A DNA stretch of 5,744 nt from Candidatus Woesearchaeota archaeon (lineage in GTDB: Archaea; Nanobdellota; Nanobdellia; SCGC-AAA011-G17; UBA489), in the NCBI GenBank assembly GCA_030679025.1, contig JAUXTV010000069.1, positions 1-5,744 on the forward strand. The letters run 5' to 3'. The position numbers and the translations under genes are program-made. Shown here in pieces: positions 1 to 3,536 of the stretch. Within the stretch, counting starts at the first letter, position 1. Each line of letters opens with the position of its first letter. The notes beneath the pieces were generated by a model. It saw nothing but the letters and a program-made list of their open reading frames with translations. It searched no databases and was not told where the DNA came from.

Positions 1-447
1 GACGCGGACAATGACTGTGACGGAGCGATTGATGAAACCTGCGCGGGTGGAGCTCTTGAAGAAGAGGGAGAAGATAACAATTATCTTATTATCCGCAACA
101 GGAATCCAAGATCCGCGTCAGCGCGCGAAGCCTTCCTTTTAGAAAACTTAGATCTTCCAGCATTACGCGAACAAATTGTTGGACTGCAGGAAGAATTAGC
201 TTTGACACAAGTAACCTTGAAAGCAGTTTTGGCTTATTTGTATACGACGGACAGCGCTGGATCGACTACACACTCTTTTGCCCGGCTGCAGCAGGAACTA
301 GAATTGCGCTTAGCGGAAGGACGTTCTTTAGTAGGGAAGATTGACGCACAAGAATCCAAGGACTTGATCTTTGAAGATGTCCAACGCTTCGCTACCGCTG
401 TAGAACAGACTGCTTTGGCGTTGAAAGACTCTTTGACTAGATTATGA
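1..447 (+). CDS. C-terminal part of a protein with a MopE-like metal-binding motif (5'-partial)
   Basis: Frame 1 is open from the first base to the TGA at 445-447, giving 148 residues with no upstream stop, so the gene begins outside the window. The first residues read DADNDCDGAIDETC. This is the end of the Asp-rich, Cys-containing 'DNDCDGxIDE' motif of the putative metal-binding MopE/thrombospondin-3-like repeats, which usually occur near the end of large secreted or surface proteins. An acidic stretch (GGALEEEGEDN, about residues 16-26) follows. The rest, about residues 45-148, is rich in Leu, Glu and Gln and probably helical or coiled-coil. No membrane anchor is seen at the C-terminus. A TTG at 202 could be read as a start, but coding continues well upstream, so it is internal. 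The DNA is clearly more GC-rich than its neighbours. The metal-binding motif is seen directly; surface location is inferred from the family. Confidence 0.75.
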   Translation, partial: DADNDCDGAIDETCAGGALEEEGEDNNYLIIRNRNPRSASAREAFLLENLDLPALREQIVGLQEELALTQVTLKAVLAYLYTTDSAGSTTHSFARLQQELELRLAEGRSLVGKIDAQESKDLIFEDVQRFATAVEQTALALKDSLTRL

Positions 448-536
448 TCTCTTTCCACTTTTACAAATGATCAACTTTAGTGTTAGAACTCTCCAAAAAG
501 TAGTTAACGACATAAATATGCTATAAATTTCTGCAA

Positions 537-568
537 ATTATTAGGCTTAATAATTATTTTTATTAGCC
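537..568. terminator. Candidate bidirectional terminator hairpins between convergent genes
   Basis: Two overlapping inverted repeats lie between the end of the MopE-like gene and the end of the PIN toxin gene. ATTATTA (537-543) pairs with TAATAAT (548-554) around a 4-base loop. Alternatively GGC plus TAATAA (544-553, one bulged T) pairs with TTATTAGCC (560-568). A run of five T follows on the + strand at 557-561. The symmetric position between convergent stops suits a shared terminator. The stems are AT-rich and archaeal termination depends mainly on T-runs, so this is only a candidate. Confidence 0.35.
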
Positions 569-570
569 AA

Positions 571-990
571 CTATATCATCTCTCTCAACAATAACTCAAC
601 TAATGCTTTAGTCGTATATATTTTTATCACAGATTGTGTCGTATATTCTTTATCATTTGACCAAATCGCGGCATCCTTCGTTAACGCGAGCGCCAAATAT
701 GGAGCATCGTCCGGATCCGGGATCATTTTTACCGCGTGTCTGAGATTTCTTTTATATTCTTCTAAATCTACTGATGTTATGCGAGCTTGTATCTGCTTCA
801 ACCATACTTCAAATTCATGTTCAGAAAGACCTGATTTTGTCATAATAAGAGTTTCATATTCTTTGTATTCAACCCATAAAAATGTTGGAGCAAACCATTC
901 AATATCCCTTGCGGTAAAAAAGATATATGCTGCTATAGATTGCGGCTGCATAATTGCAAATAAAATATTGTTATCCACAATCAACTTCAT
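571..990 (-). CDS. PIN-domain RNase, VapC-like toxin
   Basis: This 139-residue protein has the length and layout of a single PIN domain, a Mg2+-dependent endoribonuclease used as the toxin in VapBC pairs. The expected acidic residues are visible. D6 is in the N-terminal strand (KLIVDNN). A Glu in the second helix (E41 or E44, WVEYKEYE) and D94 in the DPDDAPYLALAL motif (residues 91-102) follow. D112 is in the WSNDKE strand end. The active site therefore looks complete. The ATG at 988-990 begins three bases after the stop of the upstream antitoxin gene, with a GGTGA motif about nine bases before it, so the two are almost certainly co-transcribed and translationally linked. In such families the toxin cleaves specific RNAs and is neutralised by the upstream ribbon-helix-helix protein; the RNA target here cannot be told. 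The PIN assignment is strong. The toxin role rests on context. Confidence 0.88.
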   Translation of the reverse strand: MKLIVDNNILFAIMQPQSIAAYIFFTARDIEWFAPTFLWVEYKEYETLIMTKSGLSEHEFEVWLKQIQARITSVDLEEYKRNLRHAVKMIPDPDDAPYLALALTKDAAIWSNDKEYTTQSVIKIYTTKALVELLLREMI

Positions 991-993
991 GCA

Positions 994-1257
994 TTATTCA
1001 CCAAGCAATTCTTCTCTTTCCTCTGGAGAGAGTTTTTTGAGCAATCGCTCCCATCTTCCTTTTTTTATCTTTCTTCCTAAAGCAACACTCCATTCTGTAA
1101 ATTCTTTTTCCTCTTTAGACTCTGTTTTTTTTAATAATTCAAATAATTTCTCTTTTGTCAGTATTGTTTCTCTCGCTACTTCAGACCAATTCACCCAAGA
1201 AAATTTCTTCATTTCCTCTTTTGTTTTTTCCGGCAATGCAAATGTTACTGATGTCAT
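994..1257 (-). CDS. Ribbon-helix-helix antitoxin, VapB-like, full length with toxin-binding tail
   Basis: The 87-residue product starts with a ribbon-helix-helix DNA-binding unit. A short strand (TSVTFAL, residues 2-8) is followed by a helix and the typical (I/V)NWSEVxRExI core at residues 22-32. A charged helical region and a C-terminal tail containing EWSVALGRKIKKGRW follow, ending in a Leu/Glu-rich helix. This tail resembles the 'ALELGRKxxK' segment of archaeal VapB antitoxins, which usually wraps the PIN toxin. It directly precedes the PIN gene, so it is the probable cognate antitoxin and autorepressor. The start ATG at 1255-1257 abuts the TAA of the preceding gene (1258-1260) with no gap. 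A strong Shine-Dalgarno, GAGGTG, lies at 1266-1271, eight bases upstream and inside the coding end of that gene. Family and start are well supported; the partner is inferred from adjacency. Confidence 0.85.
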   Translation of the reverse strand: MTSVTFALPEKTKEEMKKFSWVNWSEVARETILTKEKLFELLKKTESKEEKEFTEWSVALGRKIKKGRWERLLKKLSPEEREELLGE

Positions 1258-1413
1258 TTATAATTCACCTCGTTTAACTAATTCTTCGAATTTTTTTAGC
1301 TGCTCTAATTTATGCAAGATAGCATTTCTCAATACTTCAGACCATTTTATCTCTGGATGTTCGTCCATAAATTTCTTTTCTTTTTCAGAAACTGCTATTG
1401 TTATGGTTGCCAT
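1258..1413 (-). CDS. Short ribbon-helix-helix protein, antitoxin-like paralogue
   Basis: This 51-residue protein is mostly one ribbon-helix-helix fold. It has a strand TITIAV (residues 3-8), a helix, the core IKWSEVLRNAIL (residues 22-33) and then a Lys/Glu/Leu helix. It resembles the next gene over the first 33 residues (MATITIAVSEKEK versus MTSVTFALPEKTK, then KWSEVLRNAIL versus NWSEVARETIL), so the two are likely tandem paralogues. It lacks the second gene's toxin-binding tail. The start at 1413 is preferred over the in-frame ATG at 1485. It has a GGAG motif (1419-1422) five bases upstream, and the conserved fold begins at once. The longer start would lie upstream of the promoter TATA box at 1458-1465. 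It is the first gene of the toxin-antitoxin operon. It could act as a DNA-binding co-repressor or as the antitoxin of a lost toxin. The fold is likely; the role is open. Confidence 0.8.
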   Translation of the reverse strand: MATITIAVSEKEKKFMDEHPEIKWSEVLRNAILHKLEQLKKFEELVKRGEL

Positions 1414-1418
1414 AGTAT

Positions 1419-1422
1419 CTCC
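1419..1422 (-). promoter_or_regulatory. Shine-Dalgarno deciding the start of the first antitoxin gene
   Basis: GGAG on the minus strand sits five bases before the ATG at 1413. It supports the 51-residue product rather than the longer 75-residue reading. Confidence 0.6.
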
Positions 1423-1457
1423 ATTGAAATATGTTAATACACATAAACCTGTGCAAC

Positions 1458-1471
1458 TATATAAATCTTTC
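1458..1471 (-). promoter_or_regulatory. Archaeal BRE/TATA promoter of the toxin-antitoxin operon
   Basis: Read on the minus strand, GAAAGA (1466-1471) is followed directly by TTTATATA (1458-1465). This is a near-textbook archaeal BRE plus TATA box. Transcription would be expected about 25 bases downstream, near 1435-1438, leaving a leader of roughly 20 bases before the ATG at 1413 that includes the GGAG motif. The spacing fits the chosen start. Regulation by the encoded ribbon-helix-helix proteins is expected from the family, but no obvious palindrome overlaps this TATA box. Confidence 0.65.
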
Positions 1472-1517
1472 GCCAAGAACATCACTCAGAGACAGTGCAG
1501 TTTGCTTGTAGAGAACC

Positions 1518-1543
1518 AGTGTTTTGAGGCTGTTAGAAACACT
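1518..1543. repeat. Inverted repeat, 7-bp arms
   Basis: AGTGTTT at 1518-1524 is matched by its reverse complement AAACACT at 1537-1543, with a 12-base loop. It could be a hairpin or an operator half-site pair. Its role is unknown and it lies outside any gene. Confidence 0.4.
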
Positions 1544-1601
1544 TAAAGGGAGGCCATGCTCTCTCTATAAAAATCTATAAACCTTACTGAACCTTATCAT
1601 T

Positions 1602-1617
1602 GTTGATTAGAATCAAC
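1602..1617. repeat. Palindrome GTTGATT-AG-AATCAAC
   Basis: Perfect 7-bp arms around a 2-base centre. It lies about 140 bases upstream of the first small gene and is a possible binding site for a dimeric DNA-binding protein. No direct evidence links it to a regulator. Confidence 0.45.
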
Positions 1618-1680
1618 TGTAACTTAGTTATTTATATTCTCTAACATCTATTTTATAGTATATACTTTATATTCACTAGG

Positions 1681-1690
1681 TTTATATATA
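1681..1690 (+). promoter_or_regulatory. Probable TATA box of the small-gene operon
   Basis: TTTATATATA lies 51 bases before the ATG at 1742. Initiation about 25 bases downstream would fall near 1711, leaving a leader of about 30 bases. The bases upstream are not a strong BRE, and the AT-rich setting lowers confidence. Confidence 0.45.
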
Positions 1691-1692
1691 TG

Positions 1693-1715
1693 TTATTACT
1701 ATATAATAGTAATAA
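1693..1715. promoter_or_regulatory. Perfect 10-bp-arm palindrome, candidate operator
   Basis: TTATTACTAT (1693-1702) and its exact reverse complement ATAGTAATAA (1706-1715) flank a 3-base centre. It starts two bases after the TATA box and spans the expected transcription start. That is where a bound repressor would block initiation of the small-gene operon. The symmetry is seen directly; operator function is inferred. A weak RNA hairpin is the alternative. Confidence 0.5.
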
Positions 1716-1741
1716 ATACAAACAAAAAAGAGACAACAACC

Positions 1742-1996
1742 ATGAAACGAATGACACCACAAGAATTTAACAAACAATCTCAAGCTAGACAAGAAGCTTG
1801 GAGAGAGATGACTTATAACCACTTTATGTCTCGACTTGAAGCTGCAATTCAAAGACAATGTCCTGGAGCAACACCTACAAGAGAAGACTTGATTCGAGAT
1901 ATAGAATTTAGAAGAGACTATTTCCCAAGCATACCAGCATTTCCAAAGAATTATCAAATTCAAGGAACACCTACACCTTATTTAGTATGGCAATAA
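1742..1996 (+). CDS. Hypothetical small protein, first gene of small-gene operon
   Basis: The family is not recognised. The 84-residue product has a charged, Gln-rich, probably helical N-terminal half (about residues 5-38, with many Arg, Glu and Gln), then one Cys (CPGATPT). A second acidic/basic helix (REDLIRDIEFRRDYF) follows. The C-terminus is Pro/aromatic-rich and ends TPTPYLVWQ. No signal peptide or membrane segment is seen. The ATG at 1742 has only a weak GAGA upstream, unlike the other genes of the run. With the TATA box at 1681-1690 its leader would be about 30 bases. It is followed after 22 bases by the next small gene in the same direction. Steady codon use over 84 codons and its place at the head of a tight operon support it as real. 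No function can be given. Confidence 0.65.
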   Translation: MKRMTPQEFNKQSQARQEAWREMTYNHFMSRLEAAIQRQCPGATPTREDLIRDIEFRRDYFPSIPAFPKNYQIQGTPTPYLVWQ

Positions 1997-2018
1997 ATAA
2001 AAAAGAGGAGAAAAGACT

Positions 2019-2204
2019 ATGACAATAACTACTGACGATGAAGATGATTTAAGACTTGAAGAGAGCATTTTATGCAGCATTGGGTTGAAATTAATACCAG
2101 AAAATCAAGCTCCATTGCCTCTTGAAGCTATAACCATTGAACCTTTATATAATCCACATAATCCTGTTTTACCAGTTGAATACCAGCCAAAAAGATATAC
2201 TTGA
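2019..2204 (+). CDS. Hypothetical acidic/proline-rich small protein
   Basis: The 61-residue product begins with an acidic stretch (TTDDEDDLRLEES, residues 4-16). A hydrophobic segment SIGLKLIP follows, then a Pro/Asn-rich C-terminus (NPHNPVLPVEYQP). It is not recognised; the composition could suit a partner-binding or mimic protein, but that is speculation. A very strong Shine-Dalgarno, GAGGAG (2005-2010), lies eight bases before the ATG and supports this start. The stop at 2202-2204 is followed immediately by the Shine-Dalgarno of the next gene. It probably shares a transcript with both neighbours. Confidence 0.65.
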   Translation: MTITTDDEDDLRLEESILCSIGLKLIPENQAPLPLEAITIEPLYNPHNPVLPVEYQPKRYT

Positions 2205-2205
2205 A

Positions 2206-2209
2206 GGAG
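2206..2209 (+). promoter_or_regulatory. Shine-Dalgarno of the 48-residue gene
   Basis: GGAG (within AAGGAGA) lies six bases before the ATG at 2216, at ideal spacing. It is the main argument that the very short downstream ORF is translated. Confidence 0.65.
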
Positions 2210-2215
2210 ACGACC

Positions 2216-2362
2216 ATGAAACACACACCAGCATCCTTCGATACTTATCTACAAGATAAACAATTATTTGATGCCACTATTCGTCATGATCTAGCTACCT
2301 TTCGCAAAGACCAACAGAGATTAGCTATGACTCTAGATCAAGTGTTAAGTCCATTATCATGA
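2216..2362 (+). CDS. Hypothetical 48-residue helical protein
   Basis: The ATG at 2216 opens 48 codons ending in TGA at 2360-2362. The product starts MKHTPASFDTYLQDK and continues as a charged, probably helical segment (about residues 8-45) with Leu/Phe/Ile spacing compatible with an amphipathic helix or short coiled coil. No cysteine or membrane segment is seen and the family is not recognised. It has a well-placed Shine-Dalgarno and sits 11 bases after the previous stop. Its start region (GAGAC.ACCATGAAAC followed by ACACC) resembles that of the first gene in the run. The regular spacing and ribosome site support expression; the function is unknown. Confidence 0.6.
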   Translation: MKHTPASFDTYLQDKQLFDATIRHDLATFRKDQQRLAMTLDQVLSPLS

Positions 2363-2393
2363 ATAATTATCAAAAGGAAGATAGGAGTAAACA

Positions 2394-2621
2394 ATGAAAA
2401 CAATTACAAAACTGAAGATGGCGTTGCAGATTAGTACATGGGCTTTTGTCCTTGGCGCTGGATATTATGTCTATAATGATATTAAGCAATGCCTCTATGA
2501 TCGAGGTTGGTTTACTCCTCCTACTATTATGCAACGGGAAACACCAAGTACTGGTCTTGAAAAGCGTGTCCATCTCTATGATCTCCAATTGAACAAAGAA
2601 GATCAAAAGGTCATAAGATAA
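2394..2621 (+). CDS. Hypothetical single-pass membrane protein
   Basis: The 75-residue product has a basic start (MKTITKLK) followed by one hydrophobic segment at about residues 10-27 (ISTWAFVLGAGYYVYND). The tail is soluble and charged, with one Cys (KQCLYDRG) and no further membrane segment. It is either a small N-in membrane protein or one with an uncleaved signal anchor. AGGAG at 2383-2387, six bases before the ATG, fixes the start. Its TAA overlaps the ATG of the next gene (TAATG), so the two are probably translated together. The family is not recognised. A membrane protein among tiny cytosolic ones could suggest a viral or plasmid-type module, but this is inference. Confidence 0.65.
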   Translation: MKTITKLKMALQISTWAFVLGAGYYVYNDIKQCLYDRGWFTPPTIMQRETPSTGLEKRVHLYDLQLNKEDQKVIR

Positions 2622-2731
2622 TGAACTCTGATAAACAAGTCCAAATATGCAAGGCACGATGCAGAGACGGGTCCAACTGCTTAAATAAAGGCAAATTTGC
2701 AGATTATTGCTGGAGACATAGGCATTGTTGA
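2621..2731 (+). CDS. Cys/His-rich mini-protein, DUF5763-like zinc-binding motif
   Basis: The ATG at 2621 overlaps the previous stop and opens 36 codons to TGA at 2729-2731. Its Cys/His pattern is C10-x3-C14-x5-C20-x9-C30-x2-H33, followed by H35 and a terminal C36. Phrases such as CRDGSNCLNKG and DYCWRH match the general form 'CxxxTxxGxxCxNxxxxxxYCxxH'. That form is typical of the short zinc-binding domain found in many phage, giant-virus and mobile-element proteins (DUF5763-like). The whole protein is little more than this one domain. It probably binds one zinc ion and may contact nucleic acid or protein. The motif is seen directly; the family match is from memory and moderate, and a function cannot be given. 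The stop/start overlap supports translation. Confidence 0.6.
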   Translation: MNSDKQVQICKARCRDGSNCLNKGKFADYCWRHRHC

Positions 2732-2845
2732 ACATCTAGTGTTTATGATCTTATAATTAGAAAAAATAGGGGGTTTGACACTAAACTCGAAACTCAGAAC
2801 TGCGCATTTCAGAGACTTTCAACAGAGCTGTAGTCATGGAACAAG

Positions 2846-2853
2846 TTATATAT
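2846..2853 (+). promoter_or_regulatory. Possible TATA box of the Nudix gene
   Basis: TTATATAT lies about 35 bases before the ATG at 2886, so transcription could start near 2874 with a leader of about a dozen bases. No Shine-Dalgarno is visible before 2886, which suits a short-leader or near-leaderless transcript. Confidence 0.4.
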
Positions 2854-2885
2854 GAGTTTTGATATACTGTTACTGCTGAATCAAA

Positions 2886-3287
2886 ATGAAACACTATGTT
2901 TTCGCATTAATTAAAAAAGATGAAAAAGTATTGATGCTTAAAAGACCAAAAGATAAAAAGGTTTATGTTAATTATTGGAATTTTCCAGGCGGTAAAATTG
3001 AAGAAGGCGAGACAGATGTTCAATGTGTAATTCGTGAAGTAGAAGAAGAAACTGGGATGAAATTCAAACCCTCTGTTAAGATAATGGACTATATTGATGA
3101 AGATAGAGAACCTAAGAGAGTCGCTGTGTTTTTAGGTGACGCGCGGGGATTAATAACTCTTAATAATGAACATGATGAGTGGGGCTGGTTTAAGAGTGAA
3201 GAATTAAGGAATCTTTCAGTTTTACCCTATATTAAAAAGTTATTTGACGAGGCATATAAGTATGATAAAGACACAAAATCCAAGTAA
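2886..3287 (+). CDS. Nudix hydrolase, MutT-like
   Basis: The 133-residue protein is a single Nudix domain of usual length. The full Nudix box is present at residues 36-58. It has the glycine start GKIEEGE, then seven residues, then REVEEETGM, matching Gx5Ex7REUxEExGU. The REVEEE glutamates should bind the catalytic Mg2+. The preceding YWNFPGG is the usual lead-in. Such enzymes hydrolyse nucleoside diphosphate-linked substrates, either oxidised dNTPs as in MutT or a sugar or cofactor derivative; the substrate cannot be told from sequence. There is no signal peptide, so it is cytosolic. It appears to have its own promoter, is separated by 154 bases from the small-gene operon, and is followed directly in frame by a radical SAM relic, which may once have been its operon partner. 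The family call is very strong; the substrate is unknown. Confidence 0.92.
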   Translation: MKHYVFALIKKDEKVLMLKRPKDKKVYVNYWNFPGGKIEEGETDVQCVIREVEEETGMKFKPSVKIMDYIDEDREPKRVAVFLGDARGLITLNNEHDEWGWFKSEELRNLSVLPYIKKLFDEAYKYDKDTKSK

Positions 3288-3377
3288 GTTTTTTTGAGAT
3301 TCGCGATCACTCCTCATTGTAATTTTAAATGTTATTATTGTAATCCAGAATGTAGTATCCCGATATTAATGCATTGA
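3288..3377 (+). pseudogene. Radical SAM enzyme relic, N-terminal fragment with CxxxCxxC motif
   Basis: Directly after the Nudix stop and in the same frame, the sequence reads VFLRFAITPHCNFKCYYCNPE. This is the iron-sulfur-binding start of a MoaA-like radical SAM enzyme, with the three cluster cysteines as CNFKCYYC. Similarity appears to end just after CNPE, and a TGA at 3375-3377 closes the frame. No later radical SAM motif (such as a GGEP strand) is seen in any frame downstream. There is also no convincing start: only a TTG at 3294 is available, with no Shine-Dalgarno. The fragment therefore looks like the remains of a gene cut by deletion or rearrangement near 3350. An intact gene would have formed an operon with the Nudix hydrolase. 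The motif is seen directly; the pseudogene status is inferred. Confidence 0.65.
3289..3295 (+). terminator. T7 run just after the Nudix stop, candidate terminator
   Basis: Seven consecutive T begin two bases after the TAA of the Nudix gene. Archaeal RNA polymerase can terminate at such runs without a hairpin. The same bases are part of the radical SAM relic reading frame, so the run may be coincidental. Confidence 0.3.
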
Positions 3378-3425
3378 GACATGCACGGCGATAGATTTAT
3401 TAAGGAGTTTTGTTTTTTATATAGT

Positions 3426-3536
3426 ATGAGAACACGACTGTATATTATTACATTTCTCTTAGCATCTTCTCTAACTCGTCCAATCATTGAAAAGGAAGAG
3501 ACAATTGAACAACTAATCGTTATTGATTCTGACTAA
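3426..3536 (+). CDS. Small hydrophobic ORF coupled to the secreted-protein gene
   Basis: The ATG at 3426 opens 36 codons: a basic start (MRTR), a hydrophobic stretch LYIITFLLASSL (residues 5-16) and an acidic tail (EKEETIEQLIVIDSD). Its TAA overlaps the ATG of the next gene as TAATG, a usual sign of translational coupling. It could be a tiny exported or membrane peptide, or a leader ORF. An in-frame ATG at 3381 would give 51 residues; 3426 is preferred because it gives a more signal-like N-terminus. The only Shine-Dalgarno-like motif (GGAG, 3404-3407) is too far from 3426. A TATA-like TTTTTTATATAG lies just before the start and could even place transcription inside this ORF. Its reality is uncertain; no function is recognised. 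Confidence 0.35.
   Translation: MRTRLYIITFLLASSLTRPIIEKEETIEQLIVIDSD

Larger units (their letters stand above)
1414..1741. other. Divergent intergenic region between the toxin-antitoxin operon and the small-gene operon
   Basis: These 328 bases hold no convincing gene. They carry the minus-strand BRE/TATA (1458-1471) and an inverted repeat AGTGTTT/AAACACT (1518-1524 and 1537-1543). A tandem TCTATAAA (1564-1571 and 1574-1581) is spaced exactly ten bases start to start. A palindrome GTTGATT-AG-AATCAAC lies at 1602-1617 and another, AGTATATACT, at 1657-1666. A plus-strand TATA (1681-1690) is followed by a 23-base palindrome (1693-1715). From about 1560 on the DNA is very AT-rich, which makes short TATA-like strings common by chance. 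Confidence 0.6.

Noticed and set aside
1414..1485. Longer N-terminus (start at 1485) for the first ribbon-helix-helix gene
   Set aside because: It would begin upstream of the TATA box at 1458-1465 and adds residues unlike the family; the 1413 start has a GGAG motif.
779..1546. Long + strand frame of 255 codons opposite the toxin-antitoxin genes
   Set aside because: It is antisense to three well-supported genes, is rich in Ser/Asn/Phe as expected of a reverse reading, and has no recognisable domain.
1682..1963. Minus-strand 93-codon frame over the first small gene
   Set aside because: It is the reverse reading of the + strand gene and ends in a low-complexity Tyr/Ile string made by the palindromic AT-rich promoter DNA.
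2370..2735. Minus-strand 121-codon frame over the last two small genes
   Set aside because: No ribosome site or recognisable motif; the + strand genes have good Shine-Dalgarno or overlap signals.
3375..3377. TGA in the radical SAM relic read as selenocysteine or a recoded stop
   Set aside because: Similarity to radical SAM proteins ends before the TGA and does not resume after it, so read-through would not restore a gene.
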